A stretch of 64,000 nt of DNA from Nocardia brasiliensis. Lineage in GTDB: Bacteria > Actinomycetota > Actinomycetes > Mycobacteriales > Mycobacteriaceae. This document shows, one piece after another, positions 34,430 to 43,525 of the stretch; the first letter of the stretch is position 1; every line of letters starts with the position of its first letter. The stretch spans positions 3,224,001 through 3,288,000 of the forward strand of contig NZ_CP046171.1 in assembly GCF_011801125.1 (NCBI RefSeq). Reading direction: 5' to 3'. The notes under the pieces were generated by a model. That model searched no databases. It was given only the letters and a program-made list of their open reading frames with translations, and was not told the origin of the DNA. Both the position numbers and the translations under genes were made by a program.

Positions 34430-36016
34430 ATGACCGATCCACAACAGACCACCCCGGCGCCCTCCGGTATGACGCCGGACGTGGCGTTCAAGTTGGGCGC
34501 CGACGACCCTGCCCGTGCGGCACCGGCCGCCGCCGCGGCGGAGTCGGATCCGAGCACACCGCAACAGGAGTCGGCCGCACCGCCACCGGATCCGGTCGTG
34601 GCCGAGCCCGCCATCGAGGACCAGGCAGGCGATCTGGCCCGCCGGATCGCGCACGAGCTCGCCGTGGCGGGCCCGGAGGGCTGGCAACGGTACGTCGCCG
34701 TGTTCGCGCTCACCACCGTGGGCGGGGTACGCACCGCCGTCTACTACGACGAGGCCGATCGCGCGGCACAGCTGGAGCCCGCCGAGGAGATCCTGGAACT
34801 CGTTCGGTGGCAACGCGATATCTCGGCCCGCCTCGGCGACGGGCCGTGGTGGCGGATGACGATCCAGTTCGATGTCGGCGGGCGATTGTCGGTCGACTAC
34901 GACTACGGTGACGAGCCGTTCCCCGAGGAACACCTCTTCGTGCCCGACGCCTATCGCGCGGATCTCGAGCGATACCCGCGACGGCGCCTGCCGATGTGGC
35001 TGGCCGCCTACCTCGGGCACGACGACCGGCAGTCGCGCACGCCCCAGCAGGCCGCGGCGCAAGCCAGGGCCGATCAGACGGCCGGGGTCGGCGCGGTGCG
35101 CTCGGTGGACGACTTCCCGGTGCTGCCCGTGCTGTGGGCGCGCTGGGCGAGCATCGCCGCCGCCTTCGTCGCGGTCGGCTCGGACTGGGGGCCGCGAATC
35201 CTGCCCTCCGTCGGCGTCTTCGAGGGTTCGGCGCGCAGCGGCGCGACGCTGTACGTGCTGCCCGGTGACCGAGCGGTGCTGTCCGGCGGCGTGTGGAACG
35301 CGCCGGAACTCGACGCCGCCTACAACGACGGGGCCCCGCAGCCGCGGCTGTACGCGGGCGCGCCGGACTGGGTGGCCAACCAGGTGCTGAACCCGCGGGC
35401 CGGGCGGGGGCTGCTGTCGTTCTGCTATTGGTGGGAGGGCGGCAGCTGGTATCGCGGCGAGGCGCCGGGCGCCGAGCAGTTGAGTCCGGCGGTGCCGGGC
35501 ATCTGGACCGCGCAGACCGTGACCGAGGTGGTGTGCGGTGTGCTCAGCGACGATCCGAGCGACGAAATACGTTCCGCCGCGGCGACTCTGGTTGCCGCGG
35601 CGGAGGCGGGCGTGGTCACCCGCGACACGCTGGCCGCCCTGTTCACCGACCCGAACGACGATATCGACGGTGCGCTGTACCAGCTTTCGCTCGCCGGGCT
35701 GGTGAGCACGGTGCCGGAGGCGCTGTCTCGTGACCGTGCCGTCACACTGGTCGCCTCGCATATCCGCGATCAGGGTGTCGACACCGCCGATTATCCGCTC
35801 GACGAGCTGGTCGCCGAACGGCTCAGCATCGGCTGGATGGTCTTCGTCCCGACCAGGCTCGGTGAGATCGCGATCGGGCGGGCGGTCTTCTACATCGCCG
35901 ACGACGGCGTGATCGAGCAGTCCTCGTCGTCGGTCGCGCCCGCGGTCTACGCGACGGGATTCGAAGAGCGCTTCCGGCAGCGGCGTACGGGCGCACCGGC
36001 GGAGTTCTCGGTCTGA
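34430..36016 (+). CDS. Immunity-like protein (YezG-type domain plus C-terminal immunity-like domain)
   Basis: 528 residues. After a disordered first 60 residues, about 65-210 match the DUF600/YezG immunity fold (YVAVFALTTVGGVRTAVYYD, GDGPWWRMTIQFDVGGRL, VDYDYGDEPFPEEHLF). The middle region (about 230-430) is not recognised. The last 90 residues (LSIGWMVFVPTRLGEIAIG, FYIADDGVIEQSSSSVAPAV, TGFEERFRQRR) look like a second small domain seen next to actinomycete toxin genes. The position at the end of a toxin-type ESX operon fits immunity. Which large protein it would neutralise is unclear, since the Tox-PL array is in the other arm. A strong hairpin follows its stop. Confidence 0.65.
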   Translation: MTDPQQTTPAPSGMTPDVAFKLGADDPARAAPAAAAAESDPSTPQQESAAPPPDPVVAEPAIEDQAGDLARRIAHELAVAGPEGWQRYVAVFALTTVGGVRTAVYYDEADRAAQLEPAEEILELVRWQRDISARLGDGPWWRMTIQFDVGGRLSVDYDYGDEPFPEEHLFVPDAYRADLERYPRRRLPMWLAAYLGHDDRQSRTPQQAAAQARADQTAGVGAVRSVDDFPVLPVLWARWASIAAAFVAVGSDWGPRILPSVGVFEGSARSGATLYVLPGDRAVLSGGVWNAPELDAAYNDGAPQPRLYAGAPDWVANQVLNPRAGRGLLSFCYWWEGGSWYRGEAPGAEQLSPAVPGIWTAQTVTEVVCGVLSDDPSDEIRSAAATLVAAAEAGVVTRDTLAALFTDPNDDIDGALYQLSLAGLVSTVPEALSRDRAVTLVASHIRDQGVDTADYPLDELVAERLSIGWMVFVPTRLGEIAIGRAVFYIADDGVIEQSSSSVAPAVYATGFEERFRQRRTGAPAEFSV

Positions 36017-36017
36017 A

Positions 36018-36055
36018 GACGGCACGGCGGTGTGGCGCCACACCGCCGCGCCGTC
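36018..36055 (+). terminator. Terminator at the end of the right-arm ESX operon
   Basis: GACGGC-A-CGGCGGTGTGG pairs with CCACACCGCCG-C-GCCGTC around a two-base CG turn, an 18-base nearly perfect stem. It begins two bases after the stop of the immunity-like gene and is followed by a short T-rich stretch. Confidence 0.85.
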
Positions 36056-36121
36056 ATTTCTCGATCAGCGTCTCGTCATCCGGCGTTGCTGTGCGGGCAA
36101 CACGCTCCTACGGTTCCTTAC

Positions 36122-39088
36122 ATGGCACCGCAACAATGTTCGGGTCTTGACGGGGCGGGGCCAGCAGTACTTCGGATACGGATGCTGGGGCCGGTCGAGG
36201 TCTGGCTCGGCAACCGGCAACTCGACCTCGCCGCACCGCAATTGCTTGCGGTGCTGGCCATGCTCGCGGCCGAGCCGGGGCGCACCCACTCGACCACCCA
36301 GCTCGCCGCGCGCCTGTGGTCGGCGCGTCCGCCGAAATCGGCGGGCAGCGTGCTGCGCAACCACGTACTCGCGTTGCGCAGACAGTTCGACACGCACGGC
36401 TACCCCGGCGCCGGGATAGCCTGGCTCGATTCGACCCGAGGCGGCTACCGGCTCGGGCTGTCGGTGGAGTTCGACGTGGTCGCCGTCGAGGATCTGGTCG
36501 CCGCCGCCGAGGCGGATCGGCGGGTGGGCGCGGTGGCGGCCGCGGACGTCAAACTGACCGCGGCGCGGCAACTGTGGCGCGGGGATCCGCTGATCGGTCT
36601 GCCCGGACCGTGGGCCGAGGCCGAGCGGGCGCGGCTGGATCGGTTGCGCCTGGCCATGTCCGAGGTCGCGGTGTCGGTGGCACTCGACCTCGGCCGGTAT
36701 TCGACCGCCATCGCGGAATCGGAGGCGTTGATCGCGGTCGATCCGCATTGCGAGCGCTGGTACGAGCTGCTGATGATCGCGCTGCACCGCGGCGGCAGGC
36801 GGGTCGAGGCGCTGCGGGTCTATCGGACCGCGCGCCGGTTGCTCGCCGACGAACTCGGTTTGGAGCCGGGCCCGGAGCTGGTTCGCCTGCATCAGCAGAT
36901 CCTGTCGGCGGAGTCGACCGACGCCGAACCCGCCTACGAACCGCCCGCGATCCCGAAAAACTTGGATCTGCCGCGGGTTCCGGCGCAGTTGCCGCCTGAC
37001 ATCGCCGACTTCGTCGGTCGTGCGGAGCTGGTCGCGGAGCTGGCCGCACTGCTCGACGCCGACTGCGACAGTCGGCCCGTGGTCGCGATCACCGGCCTCG
37101 GTGGCGTCGGAAAGACCACGCTGGCAGTGCATCTCGCCCATTGTGTGCGCGACCACTTTCCGGACGGCGTGCTGTATCTCGACCTCGGCGGCATGGACGA
37201 GCATCCGCGCTCGGGCGAGATGTTGCTGGCGATCGCGTTGCGCGCGTTCGGTATCGAGCCCGGTGCGCTCCCGGCCGATCTCGCCGAGCGCACCGCGCTG
37301 TGGCGGAACACGGTGGCGGGCAAGCGAGTGCTGCTGGTGCTGGACAACGCGCGCGATGTCGTGCACCTCACGCCGTTGCTGCCCGGCCCCGGTAGGGCGG
37401 CGGTATTGGTGACCAGCCGTTCGAGCCTGGCCGAACTGTTCGGCGCGCGGCTGGTGCCGCTCGATGTCCTCACCCCGGCCGAGTCGTGGCGGTTGCTGGA
37501 GCGCATGGCCTCCCCGCGCCGGGTGTCCGACGAACCCGACGCCGCCCGCGAGATCCTGCGCGCGTGCGGGCATCTGCCTGTTTCGCTGCGGATCGTCGGC
37601 GCGCGCCTGGCGAGCAGACCGAACTGGCGACTCGCCGCGGTCGCCGAGCGGCTGGCCGACGAGCGGGGCAGGCTCGCCGAACTCGCGGTCGGCAACACCA
37701 GCGTGGAACACGTATTCCGGGACAGCTACCGGCAACTCGGGCCGGAGCTGGCACGGGTCTTCGTCCTCGTTGCCTTCTCCGACGCGCCCGATCTCTCGAC
37801 CGCCGCCATCGCGGCGCTGATCGATCGGGAGCGGGCCGAGACCGAGTGGCTCTGCGAGGCGCTGGTCGATCTGGGCATGTGGCAGACGCCGGAGCGGGGT
37901 CGCTACCGCTATCACGACCTGTTGCGGTTGTTCGCCCGCGGCGCGGCCGACGAGGCGCGGCAGCGGGAATGGCCGCCCGCGCTGCGCAGGCTGCTCGACT
38001 TCTATCTGGCGAGCGCGAAAAACATTGTGGAACTGCGTGATTCGGGCGTCGGCACGGAATACTACGCGGCCACCGAGCAGGCCGGTCAGCGCTTCGGCGA
38101 CGAACGGGAATGCGCCGAATGGGCGATGACCGAGCGGTCCGGGATAGTCGCGCTCTACCGCCAGGCCGCGGCCTTCCCGGACGCCAGGACCCGCACGCTC
38201 GCCGTGGATCTCGCGCTGTCGCTGGCGGTGGGCGGCGACGCGGGCGAACATCTGCCGCAGGTGGCCGAGGCACTCGAGGTGATGAGCCAGGCCGCCGAGC
38301 ACGACGGTGATCGCCGGACCATGGCTCGCGCCCAACTGGCTGCCGCCGTCGCCCGGCTGGTCGGCATGGGCGATCTCAGTGCGGGGCACGTGCTGCGCGA
38401 GGCCGGTGCGATGCTGCGGGCGGCGGGGGATCGGCCCGGCGCCATGCTCGCCGAGCAGATGCTCGGCACGGCCATGGCGTATCAGGAGAAGGTGGACATG
38501 GCGGTGGCGCATTTCCGGCGTGCCATCGAATTGGGCCGCCAGGACGGCAACCAGTGGAGCGAGGGGATGGGCTGGGCGACGCTGTCGCGCGCCTACTGTG
38601 ACGCGCGCCGCTGGCCGGAAGCGGCCGAGGCCGCGGGCAAGGCGCTGTTCCTCGCGCGCGCGGTGGGCAGCCTCCGGCTCGAGTCGATGGCGTTGCACGA
38701 GTTGGGCTTCGCGACCATGCAGTGCGGCGAATCGGAGAAAGGACTGGAGTTGTGCAGGCGGGCGTTGTCGGTGGCGCGGCGCGACGGTCGCAGGCATCAG
38801 GAGGGCTGGGCGCTGGCCCGGCTCGCCGAGGTGACCCTGTGCAGCGGCGACCCCGCCGCCGCGGTGCCGATCGCGGCCGAGGCCGTGCAGGCACTCACCG
38901 AGGTGTCGGCCACCGTGCGCCGCCTGCGCGCCTTGCGGGTCTACAGCCGTGCGCTCACCGCCGCGGGACGCGGCGACGAGGCCGAGCCGATCCTGCGCAA
39001 ACTCGCCCAATCCCGGCGCCACATCGGGCTCTCGGTCCCCGGGCGTCCGGCCGATATCGCGGTGCCGACCATGCGCACGGCCGGTTGA
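36122..39088 (+). CDS. AfsR/SARP-family regulator (BTAD, NB-ARC, TPR)
   Basis: 988 residues from ATG 36122; further upstream in-frame starts exist but overlap the operon terminator. Order: OmpR-type winged helix (RIRMLGPVEVWLGNRQLDL, then SVLRNHVLALRRQF, GGYRLGL), BTAD helices (ERWYELLMIALHRGGRRVEAL, LADELGLEPGPEL), then an NB-ARC ATPase with Walker A GLGGVGKTTLAVHLA, Walker B VLLVLDNARDV and VLVTSRSSLAELFG. C-terminal TPR-like repeats follow. Such proteins are ATP-dependent activators, often of secondary metabolite clusters. No such cluster is beside it; it may control the ESX locus or distant genes. Confidence 0.85.
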   Translation: MAPQQCSGLDGAGPAVLRIRMLGPVEVWLGNRQLDLAAPQLLAVLAMLAAEPGRTHSTTQLAARLWSARPPKSAGSVLRNHVLALRRQFDTHGYPGAGIAWLDSTRGGYRLGLSVEFDVVAVEDLVAAAEADRRVGAVAAADVKLTAARQLWRGDPLIGLPGPWAEAERARLDRLRLAMSEVAVSVALDLGRYSTAIAESEALIAVDPHCERWYELLMIALHRGGRRVEALRVYRTARRLLADELGLEPGPELVRLHQQILSAESTDAEPAYEPPAIPKNLDLPRVPAQLPPDIADFVGRAELVAELAALLDADCDSRPVVAITGLGGVGKTTLAVHLAHCVRDHFPDGVLYLDLGGMDEHPRSGEMLLAIALRAFGIEPGALPADLAERTALWRNTVAGKRVLLVLDNARDVVHLTPLLPGPGRAAVLVTSRSSLAELFGARLVPLDVLTPAESWRLLERMASPRRVSDEPDAAREILRACGHLPVSLRIVGARLASRPNWRLAAVAERLADERGRLAELAVGNTSVEHVFRDSYRQLGPELARVFVLVAFSDAPDLSTAAIAALIDRERAETEWLCEALVDLGMWQTPERGRYRYHDLLRLFARGAADEARQREWPPALRRLLDFYLASAKNIVELRDSGVGTEYYAATEQAGQRFGDERECAEWAMTERSGIVALYRQAAAFPDARTRTLAVDLALSLAVGGDAGEHLPQVAEALEVMSQAAEHDGDRRTMARAQLAAAVARLVGMGDLSAGHVLREAGAMLRAAGDRPGAMLAEQMLGTAMAYQEKVDMAVAHFRRAIELGRQDGNQWSEGMGWATLSRAYCDARRWPEAAEAAGKALFLARAVGSLRLESMALHELGFATMQCGESEKGLELCRRALSVARRDGRRHQEGWALARLAEVTLCSGDPAAAVPIAAEAVQALTEVSATVRRLRALRVYSRALTAAGRGDEAEPILRKLAQSRRHIGLSVPGRPADIAVPTMRTAG

Positions 39089-39132
39089 CGTCGGCGGCGC
39101 TTCAACGGAGATCATTCGGGTATCGGTCCTGC

Positions 39133-40449
39133 ATGAGCCTCGCACTGAAGCGGACCGTGAGCACACCCCTGCTGTATTTCTTCATTCTCGGCGACACCCT
39201 CGGGGCCGGGGTCTACGTACTGGTCGGCGCGGTGGCGGGGGAGACCGGCGGCGCGGTGTGGCTGCCGCTGCTGGTCGCGCTCGGGCTCGCCTCGCTCACC
39301 GCCGCCTCGTACGCGGAACTGGCCACCAGGTATCCGCGGGCGGGCGGTTCCGCGCACTACGTGACCACCGCCTTCGGACCCGCCGCCGGATCGTTCGTCG
39401 GATTCTGCATGCTGGCGGCCGGGCTGGTCTCGGTGGGCGCGCTGGCCAGGGCATTCGCAGGCGACTACCTGCAGGCGCTGCTCACGCTGCCCGCAGCGGC
39501 GGTCGTGCTGGTCTTTCTGGCCGCGCTCGCCGCGCTCAACATTCGCGGGATCAAGGAGTCTCTGCGGGCCAATGTGGCGGCGACCCTGATCGAACTCGGT
39601 GGCCTGGTGCTGATCATCGGACTCGGCGGGTGGATCATCGCGCGCGGCGACGCCGACCTGCACCGGGTCACCGAGATCGGCACCACCGAGCACGGGCCGT
39701 TCGGCGCGGTGCTCGCGGGTACGGTGCTCGCGTTCTACTCGTTCGTGGGGTTCGAGACGTCGGTGAATCTGGCCGAGGAGATCGACGATCCCCGGCGCTC
39801 GTACCCGAGGGCGCTGTTCGGTGCGTTGCTCACCGCCGGAGTGGTGTATGTGCTGATCGGTTTCGTGGCCGCGGCCAGCGTGCCCACCGATCAGTTGAGC
39901 GGCTCCAGCGGTCCGCTGCTCGAGGTGGTGCGGGTCGCCGGGGAGCTGCCGGAGTGGGTGTTCAGCCTGATCGCGCTGGTGGCGGTGGCCAACGGCGCGC
40001 TGCTCACCGGCATCATGTCGTCCCGGTTGACCTACGGCATGGCCCGCGACGGACTCCTGCCGCCGGTCTTCGCCCGCGTGCTGCCGGGGCGGCGCACGCC
40101 GTGGGTAGCGATCCTGGCCACCTCCGCGGTGTCGCTCGCGCTCGCGTATACCGGCGAAGTCGATTCGCTGGCAGCAACTTTGGTGCTGTTGCTGCTCGTC
40201 GTGTTCGCCGCGGTCAATGCCGCGGTGCCGGTGCTGCGCCGCACCGGAGGTGGTGAACCCGCGCATTTTCGGGTGCCGGTGCTCATCCCGTGGCTGGGTC
40301 TGGCGTCGTGTGCGTTCTTGTTCACCCGGATCGAGGGCGCGGTCTGGCTGCGCGGGTTGATCCTGGTGGCCCTCGGCCTCGTGCTCGCCGCGATCAACGC
40401 CGCACGCGCGCGGGCGCATCCCGAGCTCACATCCGTTCGTGCACCGTGA
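39133..40449 (+). CDS. APC-family amino acid permease
   Basis: 438 residues, about twelve hydrophobic helices. The start LLYFFILGDTLGAGVYVLVG holds the Gly-rich first helix of the amino acid-polyamine-organocation family. AFYSFVGFETSVNLAEEIDD is the conserved helix 6/loop signature and SSRLTYGMARDGLLP the loop 8 motif. It imports an amino acid or polyamine across the plasma membrane; the substrate is not readable. The ATG lacks a strong ribosome site. Its last 23 bases overlap the 3' end of the convergent PAS-ANTAR gene. Confidence 0.85.
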   Translation: MSLALKRTVSTPLLYFFILGDTLGAGVYVLVGAVAGETGGAVWLPLLVALGLASLTAASYAELATRYPRAGGSAHYVTTAFGPAAGSFVGFCMLAAGLVSVGALARAFAGDYLQALLTLPAAAVVLVFLAALAALNIRGIKESLRANVAATLIELGGLVLIIGLGGWIIARGDADLHRVTEIGTTEHGPFGAVLAGTVLAFYSFVGFETSVNLAEEIDDPRRSYPRALFGALLTAGVVYVLIGFVAAASVPTDQLSGSSGPLLEVVRVAGELPEWVFSLIALVAVANGALLTGIMSSRLTYGMARDGLLPPVFARVLPGRRTPWVAILATSAVSLALAYTGEVDSLAATLVLLLLVVFAAVNAAVPVLRRTGGGEPAHFRVPVLIPWLGLASCAFLFTRIEGAVWLRGLILVALGLVLAAINAARARAHPELTSVRAP

Positions 40450-41161
40450 GCAGCAGATGGTCGAAGCGGGTGCGCAATTCGACGAGGGATGCGTCGAGGG
40501 CGGCCAGCTCGGTGAGCAGCTGGGTGGCGAAGCCGCGGAGTTCGACGCCGGTTTCCTGGGCCCGCCAGACGAGCACGCGCAACGCTTGGTCGGCGGTGAC
40601 GCCGTAGACGAGCATCAGCACGCCCTTGGCCTGCTCGACGGCGGCGCGGGCGGTGTACAGCTCGGGCAGGGCGCCGTCGAGGAGTCGCCTGCGATCCTCG
40701 GCCAGGGTATCGGTGAGGTCGACGTAGTAGCCGCAGGTGCCGACCACCCGCGCCTGCTCGTCGCGCATGTCGTCACCGACGACAAGGACATGGTGCGTCC
40801 GTCCCCTGGTGTCGATGATCCGATGCCGGCTGCAGAACGGCTCGCCGGTCTCGACGGTACGGGCGATCGTGTTCGCGACCTGCTCCCGGTCCTCCGGATG
40901 TTTGTGGGAGAGCAGCAGTTCCGTGGTCGGCTGAACCGTGCCCGGCGCGTAGCCGTGGATCTGCGCGACCTCGTCTGACCACTCCCAGCGCTCATCGGCC
41001 GGCCAGAAGCGGAAGGTGCCCGCGCTCTGCCAGGCGCCGGCGCCGAGTACTTCCGCGATCGGATGTTTCGGCTCCGTGCCGAGAATGAACAGCGGTGTAG
41101 TGCGCGGGTGCTGGGTGCCGTCGTCCCGCGTGATGTCCGGCATATCGACGGGTTGATCCAC
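40427..41161 (-). CDS. PAS-ANTAR domain regulator
   Basis: 244 residues. A PAS_3 sensor (about 45-155; FRFWPADERWEWSDEVAQIH, HPEDREQVANTI, VGTCGYYVDLTD) is joined to a C-terminal ANTAR domain (about 165-225; RAAVEQAKGVLMLVYGVTAD, VLVWRAQETGVELRGFA). It probably binds RNA hairpins to prevent termination. GTG start with GGAAGGG upstream. Second ANTAR protein in the window. Its end overlaps the permease gene tail to tail. Confidence 0.85.
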   Translation of the reverse strand: MDQPVDMPDITRDDGTQHPRTTPLFILGTEPKHPIAEVLGAGAWQSAGTFRFWPADERWEWSDEVAQIHGYAPGTVQPTTELLLSHKHPEDREQVANTIARTVETGEPFCSRHRIIDTRGRTHHVLVVGDDMRDEQARVVGTCGYYVDLTDTLAEDRRRLLDGALPELYTARAAVEQAKGVLMLVYGVTADQALRVLVWRAQETGVELRGFATQLLTELAALDASLVELRTRFDHLLLTVHERM

Positions 41162-41282
41162 GAACTGCCCTTCCCTCTCGACCGATTCGATGTGTCCTGG
41201 TCGGCTGGCGGGGTTTGGGGCAGCGCGTTCCGAGCGACAAGATTACCGTGCGCCGCCGGCGGCCCGGCGCGGCACGCCGGGT

Positions 41283-41927
41283 TCAGCCGTTGCGCGCGAC
41301 GGTCAGCAGGTCCGGTATCAGTGCAGGCGGGAGCGGCCTGCGCACCGGTCGCTGCTCGACCACGTCGAATCCGGCCGCCTCGACCAGCGCGCGCATCTCG
41401 GCGGGCGGCGGAAAGTAGGCGACGCCCTGGACCGCCGTTGGTTGCAGCAGCGGTGCGAACCGGCTGCGCGGATTGATCACGACGATCGCGAGTAGTCCAC
41501 CGGGAGTGAGGATTCGGTGGAACTCGGCCAGTGCGCCGGGCTGATCGAAGAAGTGGAAGGCGTGCGTCGAGACGACGGCGTCGACCGAGGCCGCGGGCAG
41601 GCCGAGGTCTTCGGCCCGCCGGTTGACCCAGTTCACTTGGGCGCAGCGAGCTTTCGCCTGCCGCAGCATGCCGGGGGAGGCGTCGCAGCCGTAGACCACC
41701 TCGGGGTGCAACTCCTGCTGGACGCGCGTCGCGAGAATCCCGGTGCCGCAACCGACATCGGCGATCCGGCGGGCGCCGGTGCGGCGCAGCCGGGCGATGA
41801 TCTCGTCCTGCGGCGGCCGATACGCCAGCCGCTGCGCGAGCGGGTTGTTGTAGATCGCGGCGAGCCGGTCCCAACCGGAGGTCACCAGTCGGTGGTAGGC
41901 GCGCGCCGGTGGCGTGGTGGCTGACAT
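41283..41927 (-). CDS. Class I SAM-dependent methyltransferase
   Basis: 214 residues. SAM-binding motif I is RIADVGCGTGILATRV and motif II the acid of YGCDASPGML. LGLPAASVDAVVSTHAFHFF and ILTPGGLLAIVVINP are the later type 11 motifs. The substrate cannot be inferred. A good ribosome site (GAAGGGAC) precedes ATG 41927. It stands alone between the PAS-ANTAR and MFS genes. Confidence 0.85.
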   Translation of the reverse strand: MSATTPPARAYHRLVTSGWDRLAAIYNNPLAQRLAYRPPQDEIIARLRRTGARRIADVGCGTGILATRVQQELHPEVVYGCDASPGMLRQAKARCAQVNWVNRRAEDLGLPAASVDAVVSTHAFHFFDQPGALAEFHRILTPGGLLAIVVINPRSRFAPLLQPTAVQGVAYFPPPAEMRALVEAAGFDVVEQRPVRRPLPPALIPDLLTVARNG

Positions 41928-41989
41928 CTTTGTCCCTTCGATGCGTGGCAGTGCCCGAGTCTAGATTGTCTGAGACGGGTTGCCCACCC

Positions 41990-43438
41990 TCAGCGTGCCG
42001 GACTTTTCGAGGTGGCGCTCAACGGCCGGGCGATGTCTTCCAGGGACCGTCCTTCCGCGCGCACGCCGTAGGCCAGCTCGACCAGGCCTGCGGCGAACAT
42101 CGTGGCCGCCCCGATGGCGAAGGCGAGCGCGGTGCGGCCGGGGTCGCCGTCGGCGGACAGCTTCGAGAACACCAGCGGTCCGGCGACCCCGCCCGCGAAG
42201 GTGCCGATCGCGTAGAAGAACGCGATGGCCATGGCGCGGGTCTCCATCGGAAAGATCTCGCTCACCGTCAGATACGCCGCGCTCGCCCCGCAGGAGGCGA
42301 CGAACAGCACCACCGTCCAGCACACGGTCAAGCTCACCGCGGAGAGCTGGCCCGCCGCGAAAAGCCATGCGGTACCGAACAACAGCACTGCCGATCCCAG
42401 ATAGCAGCCTGCGATCATCGGCTTGCGGCCGACGGTGTCGAACAACCGGCCCAGCAGCAGCGGTCCGAGAAAGTTGCCGAAGCAGATCACCGCGAAGTAG
42501 TAGCCGACCCGATCGTCGGGCACGTCGAACGATTTCACCAGGATGAGCGCGTAATTGAACGTGATGGCGTTGTACAGGAACGCCTGCCCGACGAACAGGG
42601 CCAGCCCGAGCGCGCTGCGGCGCGGATAGTGGCGCACCATCACCGCGGCGATCTCGCGGAAGCTGATGCTGCGCCGTTGCTCGATCTCGATCCGTTGATC
42701 GGACACCTCTGCCAGTTCGGCGCCGGTGTCGGCGCTGACCTGTTTCTCGACATCGGTGACCAGCCGCTCTGCGTCCTGCTCGCGCTCGTGGATGAACATC
42801 CAGCGCGGGCTCTCCGGCACATGCCTGCGCACCACGAGAATGATCAAGCCGAACACCGCGCCGAGCGCGAAGGTCAAGCGCCAGCCGATGTTCGGCGCGA
42901 ACCAGTCGGTGTTCAACGCGACGATGGACAGCAGCGCGCCGCCCACCGCGCCGAGCCAGTAGGTCCCGTTGATCACGATGTCGACGCGGCCGCGGTACTT
43001 GCGCGGGATGAGCTCGTCGATCGCGGAATTGATCGCCGCGTACTCGCCGCCGATGCCGAACCCGGTGCAGAACCGGAAGAGAATGAACCACCACATCGAG
43101 AATGAGACGGCGGTCAGCGCCGTCGCGATCAGGTAGACCGCGAGGGTGATCAGGAACAGTTTCTTGCGCCCGAATCTGTCGGTGAGCCAACCGAAGAACA
43201 GCGCGCCGGTACACGCGCCGGTGACGTACATCGCGGCCGCGACGCCGGACACCTGGGCGGCGGTGATATCGATGCCGCTGCCCGGCTCGGACAACCTGCT
43301 CGCCACGCTGCCGACGACGGTGACCTCCAGGCCGTCCAGGATCCACACCGATCCCAGCCCGATCACCACCATCCAGTGCCAGCGCGACCACGGCAATCGG
43401 TCCAAGCGCGCCGGGATATCGGTCGATATCGTCCGCAC
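41990..43438 (-). CDS. MFS transporter, sugar/metabolite-porter type
   Basis: 482 residues with twelve membrane helices. The first helix region is WHWMVVIGLGSVWILDGLEV. The loop 2-3 signature is GWLTDRFGRKKLF, then FCTGFGIGGEYAAINSAIDE (GEY) and PRKYRGR (sugar-porter style). HVPESPRWMF ends the sixth helix, before a cytoplasmic loop of about 60 residues. These motifs resemble metabolite:H+ symporters. It starts with GTG preceded by GGGAGGTGG. The LysR gene lies just upstream on the same strand. Substrate unknown. Confidence 0.85.
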   Translation of the reverse strand: MRTISTDIPARLDRLPWSRWHWMVVIGLGSVWILDGLEVTVVGSVASRLSEPGSGIDITAAQVSGVAAAMYVTGACTGALFFGWLTDRFGRKKLFLITLAVYLIATALTAVSFSMWWFILFRFCTGFGIGGEYAAINSAIDELIPRKYRGRVDIVINGTYWLGAVGGALLSIVALNTDWFAPNIGWRLTFALGAVFGLIILVVRRHVPESPRWMFIHEREQDAERLVTDVEKQVSADTGAELAEVSDQRIEIEQRRSISFREIAAVMVRHYPRRSALGLALFVGQAFLYNAITFNYALILVKSFDVPDDRVGYYFAVICFGNFLGPLLLGRLFDTVGRKPMIAGCYLGSAVLLFGTAWLFAAGQLSAVSLTVCWTVVLFVASCGASAAYLTVSEIFPMETRAMAIAFFYAIGTFAGGVAGPLVFSKLSADGDPGRTALAFAIGAATMFAAGLVELAYGVRAEGRSLEDIARPLSATSKSPAR

Positions 43439-43525
43439 AGGTCACCACCTCCCGGTTACTGACCGACGGTTACCCGGGCCCCCGGTGGATAATCAGCGCT
43501 CCCGTGTGCCGGGTGCGGCCGGGGC

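Noticed and set aside
36065..39166. Long minus-strand open frame (1033 codons)
   Set aside because: Antisense to the AfsR-type regulator, whose domains are unmistakable.
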